From Roridomyces roridus (lineage: Eukaryota; Basidiomycota; Agaricomycetes; Agaricales; Mycenaceae): 64,000 bases of DNA. Positions 22,242 through 31,850 of this stretch are shown here, one piece after another (positions within the stretch are counted from its first letter, which is position 1; each line of letters begins with the position of its first letter). The notes beneath the pieces were generated by a model. It ran no database searches, had not been told where the DNA came from, and saw only the letters and a program-made list of their open reading frames with translations. The stretch lies in the NCBI GenBank assembly GCA_029378245.1, contig JARKIF010000001.1:310001-374000 (forward strand), in the 5' to 3' direction. The position numbers were made by a program, and so were the translations under genes.

Positions 22242-24555
22242 ATGTCCTTCATCTCGAACGCTAGTGGTATCACTCTGGGTGAAGGCACTTTCAACAATAT
22301 ACACGGGAATCTGGTGAAGATCTACAACCACGGCGTGCAAGGCCAGCGAGATGAGCACGGAGGTGAGTCTTTTTTGTGTGATGAAACCCACAGGAATCTC
22401 ATCCTTTTTTCCTTGGATGCGACGAATTTTTGTGGCTCGGGAGACTGTAGGCCAGGCCGGAGAGAAATGGAAGTTGACAATGGACTGAAGGCGCGTAAAG
22501 GTTTCCGACTTGAAACTGATGATTGAATCTTGAACCGAAACAGGTTATTCGGGAGAAGCACCTCAATCTTACCCTTGAGATAGCGAGCGGACCGGGCTAT
22601 TTTCTTCATGTGGGCGAAATCAAGGGTCGGGTGGTGATCGTGAAGGTCTTCAACGTAGGTCCGAGAGCTCGGGAGGTCGGTTATTATATGCCACTTAGTG
22701 GGCACCCTACTGAACTATTGGCGATTTAAAAGCACTTAGAGGCGACGGTCTTACATTCCAAAGGACTAATGTGAGTGTAAACCGAAGGAACGGAGGCTCT
22801 CACTGACATATCCAGGCATCCCAATGTGGTCCGCATTCAAGGCAGATCTTTGCCTACGTCCTCGTACCAGTTCATAGTCTACGAAAACGGCAATTTCCGT
22901 CTTTGCAACGTTAACGCTGCGTGTCTGATCTTGCCCCAGCCTACTGGAAAGCTGCGGAAGACCCATTGGCAGTGGCTCTGAGGGATGATCTCGAAAGGAG
23001 CATTGTTCTCGGATTCAAGCTGGTCTGGAAACTCCATTGTATTGACTCTCTTGATCTCACTGGCTGCTCACCAGGTTGCTGGACTTTCCGTAGGCGACTC
23101 TTCTTCTTCTTCGCCCCGGAGTTGATGTATTCCAGTCGGGGATAAATTATCTCAATGTGCAGGGATTAACTGTGCCACTAAGAGTAGAGGTATAGCTCAC
23201 AGCTTGCCTCCATTACTTCCCACTAATTTCAATAGAACTTCAATGTCTTCCTGGACGTCAATGATCGCTTCTTATTCAGTATCGACTTTCCACCAGGCGA
23301 CCCCGATACCTCTGAGAACCGTGACGATGCCAATGGCGCTTGGAAATTATTCAACGCGTTGTGTCACAAGGTCAGTTTAGTTCGTAATTTTACCGTCTGT
23401 GGAGGGTTCAGCTTGTGCCTAGGTTCTGAGGTATGCCAATCGCGTACTCCATGGTATGGCCGTTTGCTTTTACCGGCAAATCACTTGCAACTTGCAATTG
23501 GATAATTTATTTGACACACAGACGAGGATATTGAGAGGACCCCCGTTTTCGACTCCTCAACACCGTTCCTTCAATCCTCCACGGTGCCTTCTCAGGACCG
23601 AACTATCGCACATGAAGAGGAACAAGCCATGCCAAATGATCTTGAGGAGGCTCCCTCAGTACCGCCTCGGCGGGAATACGTCTGGCGAACGATGGCCGCA
23701 CCACAATCCTTGGCTACCATTGCCACTCAAATCGCGCGAGATCTGGACGTGCGCCGCGCATCTATCAATCGGTTGGTTCGCAGCGATGCCGGAAGCATAC
23801 ACCGCTGCCCCGGCTACGTTCGGGAAGAAGTAACGCTGGCGACAAGGGCTGCAGATAGCGCCGTCGTATCCCACGATGCGCCTACTGTCCAAGAAGTGTG
23901 CTCCGTCTGCCACGAAGTCGTGAATTCGGGAGAGGTTTTCAGTTGTGTTTGCGGAGAAGAAGGTAAACACAGTCGAAGTGTCGTGCAATATATCTTAATT
24001 CGTTTCTTTCAAGAACCAGCGTCGCGCCCCACGGTCAAATGTCGAACATGCAATTCGTGGAGTCACAGGGATTGTGCTCCCACTCCCAACGATTCTTCTT
24101 GCCAACTGTGTTCTTCGAAAACCTCAGGCTCACCGGGAGCAGCAGCAGACGCTCAAGAGCAGGACCGTGTCGCTGAAGCTCCCTATTCCGACCAGGGAGG
24201 ACTGGATTTCGACCAAACCGCGTCGAAGCGCCCAGCGGATATCACAGCAGACATAACTATGGTCGCGGGGTCTCTGGCCAATGCGTTTCACATTGACCCA
24301 TCGCAGCCGCTTGTCCTCGAAGGCGATCCTCTTCGCGACCACGACCGCGACATCCGGCTTCATCAAGTCAAAGACGCCAGCCTCTACAGTGGACCGACCA
24401 TAAACAACGCTCAAAGTCCTTTCAAGAGATCCCAATTGAACAATCTAGCACAGTGTCATGGATTGAGCATTGAGTATTCGACGCATAGAGATCCCCCGTT
24501 GCACGATGAACCCTGGAACGCCATTGTGTACAGTGAGCAGCTCTTATGCGTTTAG
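22242..24555 (+). CDS. Kinase-like protein with C-terminal PHD/RING-like finger, copy 2 (most complete)
   Basis: Multi-exon gene of an Agaricomycete family without known function. The ATG at 22242 gives MSFISNASGITLGEGTFNNI, then HGNLVKI. Following exons give a protein-kinase-like N-lobe: REKHLNLTLEI, YFLHVGEIKGRVVIVKVFNV (the VIVKV lysine would be the ATP-binding one), HLEATVLHSK, GLMHPNVVRIQGR and FIVYEN. No HRD or DFG catalytic motifs are seen, so an active kinase is unlikely. Then come LRDDLERSIVLGFKL, NFNVFLDVNDRFLFSI, DEDIERTPVFDSS, PPRREYVWRT and HRCPGYVREEVTLA. The C-terminal finger has VCSVCHEVV, SCVCG, VKCRTCNSWSHRDCAP and CQLC, a Cys/His layout like a PHD or RING finger. A 57-nt segment at about 23962-24018 is intron-like by comparison with copy 3, although it leaves the frame open. 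The stop is at 24553-24555. Confidence 0.7.
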
Positions 24556-25013
24556 CCTCGTTCTCCCAGGTTAATCCCATACTAGTAAACGGCCACCAGT
24601 GGGGTCAAGGCCAGGGTTCCAATAAAAAAACCGCTCGAGAAGCTGCTGCTGCCCGAGCGCTGGGCGCGATCGCACAGGGCCAATGGCCGCCACCAACGAA
24701 ACAGACGGTCTAACAGTTTTCATACGGTTCTCTTTGAAGAAGTCGAGGAACTCCTCCCGGATTGACTCGATTCGGGATCGCCGCACGCACGCATATCTAG
24801 TGTAGCCTGTGTAGCCTATTCGCATTACTTATAGGGTTTCATTGCTGGCTTGAATGCACATGTAGCTCGCTCCACAGGTGGTTTGATCCGTTCTTGGATC
24901 GATAAGGTCCAGGCGCCATGCCAGTATGTGTGAATTCTTAGGATGTTTGTAGTCTCGGAGGCCCAGACGTTCTGACGCCGCAATCTCACTACTAGCACAC
25001 AGCTATATCAGAA

Positions 25014-25168
25014 CACGTGAATTATTACCATATATGTAATTCTTTTGATTTCTCATGGGTTGTCAGAAAGAATGATGGACGGTTGTTGTAGCCGCCACTC
25101 GTCCATCATTCTTTCTTGACAGCCATGAGAATAAAAAACAATTACATATATGGTAATAATTCACGTGG
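25014..25168. repeat. Long near-perfect palindrome (fold-back)
   Basis: Two arms of about 68 bases, beginning CACGTGAATTATTACCATAT on the left and ending with its complement on the right, flank a loop of about 16-18 bases (25082-25099). Only a few mismatches and small gaps occur. Weaker inverted similarity continues outward (CCCAGACGTT at 24962 against AACGTCTGGG at 25192, and TAGGATGTTTG on both sides), the right arm running into the HNH-nuclease fragment. The transcript would form a strong hairpin. Confidence 0.85.
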
Positions 25169-25184
25169 CTCTGAGAATGCGCGC

Positions 25185-25770
25185 GGCTACAACGTCTGGG
25201 TTTCCGAGACTAGGATGTTTGGGCTTGAGGACGTTGTTGAACGCCTTATGACCATCATCCCGGGTCACACCGCATCTGCGTCCGGAGTCCATGATCTACT
25301 CAACATCCTCTGCCTCAACACCAACCTTCACAATGCTTTCGACACGCTCAAGCTCGCTTTGGACTCCGATGGAGCCCACTGCGGACAATGAGGTATGACA
25401 GTTCGTCATTTCCCGGGCTATCATACTATTAGCTCAATGCTGCCACAGCCCAATACATACGATGTCGTTTTCGCCTACCCCCAGAGAGCTATCGGCCTCT
25501 TCTGCTTGAAGAACCGGATCACACTGTCCAACTTTGCGGACACGCGCAAATTCAAGCCAGCCGGTGGTCAGATTGAACTTCCGCTTCCGGAGCCTCGCCT
25601 ATTGGCTCTGCACGCGGTGTGTGTACGCGTCGCGCACATGTCGGGCGCCGCAGAAGCCCTGGACGAGTTCGACCGGGATGTGGAGGAGACCTCAGTGCTC
25701 GCGGAAAATGGGGCGTCAGCGCACTTCTTGAATATGATCTTTTCGCCGCTTGTTTCGGCTGCTGCATGAT
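25185..25770 (+). pseudogene. 3' fragment of an HNH-nuclease-domain gene
   Basis: Matches the C-terminal part of the minus-strand gene at 57115-58548. It begins abruptly at RMFGLEDVVERLMTIIPG next to the palindrome, then GVHDLLNILCLNTNLHNAFD. An intron-like segment (about 25392-25432) is followed by MLPQPNTYDVVFAYPQRAIG and KNRITLSNFADTRKFKPAGG, then LPLPEPRLLALHAVCVRVAH and FLNMIFSPLVSAAA. Unlike the other copy, this part has no frameshift at the FAYPQRAIGL junction. The N-terminal three quarters, including the HNH residues, are absent. Confidence 0.75.
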
Positions 25771-25984
25771 TTCCTTAGGTCCATATTCTAATTTTGTACA
25801 TTCATCTAACAAACTACAATCGAAGGCCATACGAACATCCAACTCGCTTATGATCCAACAATTCCACGAAAATAGACTCGGAGTGGGCTCCCCACGGAGG
25901 GCACGGCCTGTGGATATACTTAAACTTCATCTCATGGTTCACCTTGCAAAATGGGTTAACACCGGAGGAAAGGTCTAGAGATTG

Positions 25985-28560
25985 CCAGCTTCATGTTAGT
26001 ATTTGTATCTTCCCGCCGAACCGCGACTTGGAAAACTCCCTTGCAGCCCCGACCGGATCGTACCCAAGGAGTTCAATCTGTAGCTCCTCGCTGGAACGAC
26101 GTCGTCAATCAACACACAACCTTAGTTACTTTGAACACTCACAGGTGTAAAACGAAAACCCCTTCTCCGCCTGCACGACCGACTCGGCATTGATGAAATC
26201 CCCACGCGGTTTACAATGCTCTTCGTAGGCCCTCAGACGCGCCGGGACTTCCTCAGGCAGCGTGCCACTGGGGAGGAAATACCCTAGAGTTACAGCTTCT
26301 TCCACAGCGGAGCCCGCACCCTGGCCTAACAGAGGCAGAGTCGCATGCGCCGCGTCTCCCAGAATCGCAGCCCTTCCGCGGACCCAGCCAGCCAAAGTCG
26401 GCAACATCCGCAGTTTGTACTTGTGAATCGGGTTGTGCACCGGTAGATCCAGGATACGCAGAAACTTGGGATGGAAATCAGCGTACGTCGTTTTGAACTC
26501 CTCGAGTGTCGTGACTGTTGTTCCGCTAAGGTGTGTAGTTGAATCCACGTGGATACCAACAATGTTGACCAGCGTCCCGTTGCGGCAGGGATAGATGTAC
26601 ATACAGCATCCGTAGCGGCCCATTCTTGGAAACGATGCTGCGGGCAATACCTGATTCGATACCATGAAGCCATTCAAGCTCGGGGACGTCATGAACGGTC
26701 GCGGTCTCCAAGACCATGCGGAAACAAGAAAGCCCCGAATCCTGGGGTTGACCACAGAACCCAAGACGTGGTTGCGGATGACGGACTGCAATTGGTTCAA
26801 TGATTGGAAGAAGAAAAGATATTCCTGCGACGCACATAAATTCCGTCAGCCCCAAGGATACAATCGCCGCGAACAATTTCGCCGCCATCCAAAGTGATGG
26901 TTCCCTCTTCGGTGTTGCAAGCGACCACCTTGGCCCCGAGATGCAATTGCGCGGGCGGACCTTGGCCCTCGAGACCCACAGCAAGACGCATTAGTTCTTG
27001 ATGCATGTCGCTGCGATGGCAAAGCAATCCCTGTTCCTCATGAACGCAAACACTCCTGGAAAATGCACAGAACGTACATTTGAAACCATGCCTGGAACAA
27101 GCCACTTGAAGGATATTCACCTTGGCTGCCATCGCTGCACATGATCTCAGCCTAGCGCAAAGTCACCTAGAGGTAAATAAAGAGAGAGAAGGACGCACAC
27201 CCGCCCACGGCACACCGCGAAAGTTTTCTCTGGACACACCGATGTAGTCGTGCACTCTCATAGAGTTTTCTTGTACTGTTATCGCAGCGCCAGCTTCCGT
27301 CTTGATTTCTGCGGCTTCAAAAATCTGAGTACCACGAGTCAGTACTTATGGATTGAAAAGTGCTTGGCACAAACCTGAACATTATGGCCGTTTCATCTCA
27401 GCGCAACAGAAGCAGTCAGTCCACCAATCCCCGCCCCGACGATGAGGACATTCAGAGGTGACGAGTTGGTGGTCGGGGAAGAAGACATTTTCGTTTTTGC
27501 TGACTTGCGGCGGGCGCAAGCGGTATTACTTGACGTAAACGCACCAAATGGAAGTGTAGAATGCAAGGATAAAGGATAATCAACAATTGGGAATGGTTCT
27601 GTAGCGGTCCAACTCTCACCGAGATCCAGATTCGTCATTCCACCAAGTACCCTGTCCTCTGCGGCCGCGTCGCCTGGTCGCTCCGCGCCAAGATTTTACG
27701 AGTTAGAGGAGCCGCAGAGGCCATGGCTGGCACTGCAGAAAAGAAGGAGCTCAAGCCACGCAGGATACGATCCAGAGGGTGCCACAACGAAAGATGCGAG
27801 AGCCGTGAGGCACTTTCAAGGCAATCACAAATGACAATTCCGACGCTGAGCGCTGAGGGGCGGCCAGGGGAACTTCCCGGATACAGATATGACAGAAACC
27901 TTGCAGAGCTCGAAATTTCAGCGGGAACCAAGCAGGAACTACCCGAGAAGCCGAAGGAGCAGGAGGAGACGTGATGTCGTGCACGTGTTTCACGTGGTGC
28001 CGAGAGCCGCCATCAACGGCGCCCCGCGCGTCTTTGTCCTGTTCAATGATGACTACGGCCATGGACAGTTGGAGTCTTAGCTTGGAGGCCTGACTGGTAA
28101 TTCGCCAAGACCGCTGGTCGTGCCCAGGCTCCATCCAATCTTATACCACTGGGAAATTGGACAGACCTCTGTCTCGCGCCGACTCTCGCTCGCAGCAGTG
28201 TCTCGCTGATCCTACGGTGAGGGCTGCGGCCTATGTCCACCCTCCCCACTAATACATCCACCAGGCTAGCCACATGAGACTGCCGTGTCCACGAGAATGG
28301 ATACAGCTTGAGCTCGGAACGCAGTGAAAAAGAAGCTGCCCCCGAGGGCCGAGAGCTGTCCCAAGGATCCGGACACAAAGGCTATAGCTGTTATTCGAAT
28401 TTCGGCAGGTCGCCACTCACGGCACTTCCTTCCGCACGCCATGCCAAGATCACAAATAGCCCCACAGTGAAGTCCTTGCAATCCTCTCGAAGCGCTACTC
28501 CAAGTATAACTTGCATTCAAGGTTTCAAACGCGGCTGACTCTTATTTTATCGCACTTGTG
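25985..28560. repeat. Segmental duplication, unit A'
   Basis: Second copy of the 19240-21810 segment, same orientation, containing the damaged monooxygenase copy 3 and its upstream non-coding region. Similarity ends near 28560, just before the unrelated gene at 28809. Confidence 0.8.
25999..27488 (-). pseudogene. FAD-dependent monooxygenase, copy 3 (nonsense and frameshift)
   Basis: Nearly identical to copy 2 over its length (DG motif GDCILGADGIYV, GD motif ILGDAAHATLPLLGQG), but with clear lesions. After VGAGIGGLTASVALR the next codon is TGA (near 27397), where copy 2 has CGA for Arg. In the last exon one base is missing just after the splice acceptor (CGAGGAGC here, CGGAGGAAC in copy 2), which shifts the frame of the final EELQI stretch. 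A 9-base in-frame insertion and small changes lie near 26525. The stop in the FAD-binding region makes a working product very unlikely. Confidence 0.82.
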
Positions 28561-28808
28561 GCATCGGTACGCAGTCACACCCGTCTTTTTGTGGGAGAAT
28601 ACCGTAAGATTTCACAGGAGTCTCGCTGTCGAATCTTATCGAATGAATGCATAGCCAGCTGGATGGCACTGCTGGACAATGTACGCATTCAAGGCTGCTA
28701 AGGCAGTGACGAAGCTCAAGCTTCTTATAAGTCCACTGGTTTCCCGCTTCGTCGACTTATCTTTCCCTTGACCGTCTTCTCACGTCGAGCGAGGCCGATC
28801 ATCATTCG

Positions 28809-30183
28809 ATGGAGGCTGCACCCAGCGGCTCTGCGCCGGGGCCCGTACCCGCTCCAGACAGGTGAATGTTATCTTCCAAACCAAGGGCCGATATTCATCG
28901 CAAACTCAGGTCCGCGCAGTTCTTCAGAGGATCTAGCCGAATTGATATCGAGGGATCCCACCTCGTGAACGCCGCGAGAGATGTCAACTTCCATCTTCCA
29001 CCCAGTGGTAATGAGAAATATCTCCGTGTGACCCAGATCTCATCCATTACAGCTGTCTTACAAAGGCCGCCGGCCGAGACCCATACAATGGCTGGGGACA
29101 CGCAATACACACCCAGTCAATGTTACTGTAACCAGTTGTTGCACCAAGAACGAGGGTTTCCGCTCTACGTTCCCGCGCCTCTCGATAATCTTCCTGCAGA
29201 CTATAAACGCAAAGGTGTTTCCATCGGAGATGTCGGAACGGTCACCCCGCAGGGCGTTTTCCGCTTCTTTTTCAACATTTACCTACCTGCGGACCACCCC
29301 ATCAACGACAACGACGTGCCCGATAATTTTTCGCCTTTGACCAAGTACGATTCCAAAAGCGTGGTCCTGAGGAATTATCTCCCTGAAGATTTCGTCTCGA
29401 CGCCGGATTCCGTCGAGAGACTAGACCTGCCAACAGATCCACAACGGTGCGTTATTTGCGATAAAATTTCAATAGGCTCTCTCATCTATTCCAATCTATT
29501 CCAGAGAATTCCAAGATTTCTTCTTCGAAGGCAACGGGTCTCAAGGCGCACTCCTGGCCATTCCCTTCGGCTCCCGTTTTGAGAAACTTGGCGACGGCCT
29601 GCAGCAGATGACGGACTATGCGCGCGCCAACGCTGAGAGTTGGTACCAGCATAGCAATGGCACCAGGGGCCGTCAACTACCCAATGGGTCTTTGTATCTT
29701 ATTACTGGGTGGGAAAAGGCCCGCGCCTGGGGAATGGCTTCCTTTCAGAACGCCGCGGCTCGATCTCCGTTCCGACTCGGCTTTCAATCTGTTCTGGACG
29801 GTAGCACGAGCGCCTACAAGTATTGGTGGACCGCATCAGCTCCGGCTCGCACCCAGACATCTGGTCAAATACCGGCCAAAGACGTGCCGCTCAATCAGAC
29901 AGTTTTCATCCACGGATACTCGATTTCACTCGGAGCAGGCATATGGCACAAGCTCTTCAACTGGGGCGTTGATATTTCGCAGATTGCGGATTGTCGGCCG
30001 GGACAGACCAACCGGGATTACATTCCGTTTGGGTCTCAAGGATTCTCCTTCTCGTGGTCATTTGGCTTTCTGTCTGGAGGCGGCTCTCCTGGAGGGAAAC
30101 AGCATGACAGCGAGGACCCCTCGTCCATGGACGCCGTCAAGATTTCCGATCTAGTTCCGGTGCAGAATGTCAGTTGCACTTAA
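28809..30183 (+). CDS. Uncharacterised Agaricomycete protein
   Basis: Three exons fit: 28809-28861 (MEAAPSGSAPGPVPAPD), a 48-nt intron, 28910-29446, an intron of 58 nt with acceptor TTCCAG at 29504, and 29505-30183. The N-terminus has SAQFFRGSSRIDIEGSHLVN followed by AARDVNFH, similar in pattern to the FNNIHGN motif of the kinase-like genes. The centre has RGFPLYVPAPLDNLP, KRKGVSIGDVGTVTPQGVFR and FFFNIYLPADHPIND. The C-terminal half has YARANAESWYQHSNG and LPNGSLYLITGWEKARAWGM. I recognise the pattern as common in Agaricomycete genomes but know no function. It is inserted between unit A' and the truncated unit B' of the duplication, and has no counterpart near copy 2. Confidence 0.72.
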
Positions 30184-30332
30184 CCAGTGGACAAAAAGCT
30201 CATCGTGTATGCAGTTCTTCCATCCGTCCCAAGTAATAAACGATTACATGCTTCAGAAGGTAAGCAGTCCACACCGTTCGAAACATCGTTGCGACTTTTC
30301 GGCAGTTCCCTGACGCAGCTGTTGTGATGAGC

Positions 30333-31371
30333 CACGACGTTTGTGTCAAAAAGTCAATTCAGTTCGCAATTCTCTTGTCTGTGGAACGCTCATCTTGGGT
30401 GCCTAGGTTCTCAGGTCTGCCAATCTCGTATTACATGGTGTGGCCGTTTGCTTTTACCGACAACTTATCACTTGAATAATTTATTTGCCACAGACGAGGA
30501 TATCGAGAGGACCCCCGTTTTCGACTCCTCACCACCGATATCGTCCCCTGCTCAGGGCCAAGCTATCACACCTGAAGAGGAACAAGCCATGTCAAATGAT
30601 CTCGAGGAGGCACCCCCAGTGCCGCCTCGGAGGGAATACGTCTGGCGAACCCCAGAGCTGCCCCAGTCCTTGGGTCGCATCGCCACTGAAATCACTCGCG
30701 ATCTGGAGGTGCGCTGGAGATCCATCAATAGGTTGACTTGGATGGATGCACGGAGCGTGCACCGCTGTCCCGGCTACGTTCGGCAAGAAATAACTCTTAC
30801 GACGAGGACGGCAGATAGCGCCGTCGTAACCCACAATGCGCCCGCTATTCAGGAAGTGTGCTCCGTGTGCCACGAAGCCGTGAATCCGGGAGATGTTTTC
30901 AGTTGTGTTTGCGGAGCAGGTACTTAAGTATAGTCTAGCTGCCGTGCGATTCACTTATCTCGCCACCATCCAGACCCAGGGTCGCGCCCTACGGTCAAAT
31001 GTCGATCATGCAAGACGTGGAGTCACAGAGATTGTGCTCCCGCTGCCAACGAGTCTGCTTGCCAGCCGTGCTTTCTGGAAACCTCAGGCTCAACTCGAGC
31101 AGCAGGTGCTCAAGATCAGGAAGGTGGCGCTGAAGCCGATCCGGGGCGACTAGATGTCGAACAAGTCACGTCAACGGGCCCATCGGATATCGCAGCAAAC
31201 ACAGCTACAAGCATCGCTTACCGGGTAAGTTACCCTCGAACCCACAGAAACGACTTGAACAATAGAGCACAATATTATGGATGGTCTGTTGACTATGAGG
31301 ATGTGAGATTCGGTCGGATCGACAGTGAAACCTGGACCTCCATGGTGCTTTGTGAGCTCTTCTGCATTTAG
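30333..31371 (+). pseudogene. Kinase-like/zinc-finger gene copy 3, 5'-truncated
   Basis: Similarity to copy 2 begins inside an intron (about position 23365 there), so all exons for the N-terminal motif and kinase-like lobe are missing. What remains is DEDIERTPVFDSSP, PPRREYVWRT, HRCPGYVRQEITL, VCSVCHEAVNPGDVFSCVCG, an intron of 60 nt (about 30920-30979), and SRPTVKCRSCKTWSHRDCAP followed by CQPCF, ending at 31371. The finger is intact, but no promoter or proper start is evident. The 3' flank (31380-31620) matches 24560-24840. Confidence 0.75.
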
Positions 31372-31850
31372 CCTCGTTCTCCTAGCTTAATCTCACACTA
31401 GTAAACGGCTACCAGTGGGGTTCAGGCCAAGCTTCTAATAGAAAAACCGCTCGAGAAAATGCTGCCGGCCAGGCGTTGGCCGCGATCGCACAGGGCCAAT
31501 GGCCACCAAGGGCCTGACAGTTTTCAAACGGTTCTCTTTGAAGAAGTCGATGAACTCCTCCCGGATTGACTCGATTCAGGATCGCCGCACGCACCATGCT
31601 TGTGTAGCCTATTCACAAATATTACGTATGGTTTTTAGTGACTTGAATGCACAATGTAGCTCCACAAGTGGTTTCATGTATGGACCCATTGTTGAATCAA
31701 TGAGGCGGCATGCCATCGCCAGCATGTAGCGGTAAAAAACCCTACTCTATGTGGACTTGTATATGGATACATTCAACTACGTACACCACCTTCCCTCCCT
31801 CGATGGAATGAAATTATGTACAAACAATATGCAAGAAACCCGTCGACACT

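Noticed and set aside
30343..30927. Start of a separate protein at 30343
   Set aside because: The first 40 codons are the intron sequence of the parent gene (same as 23370-23510), so this is an artefact of 5' truncation and not a new start.
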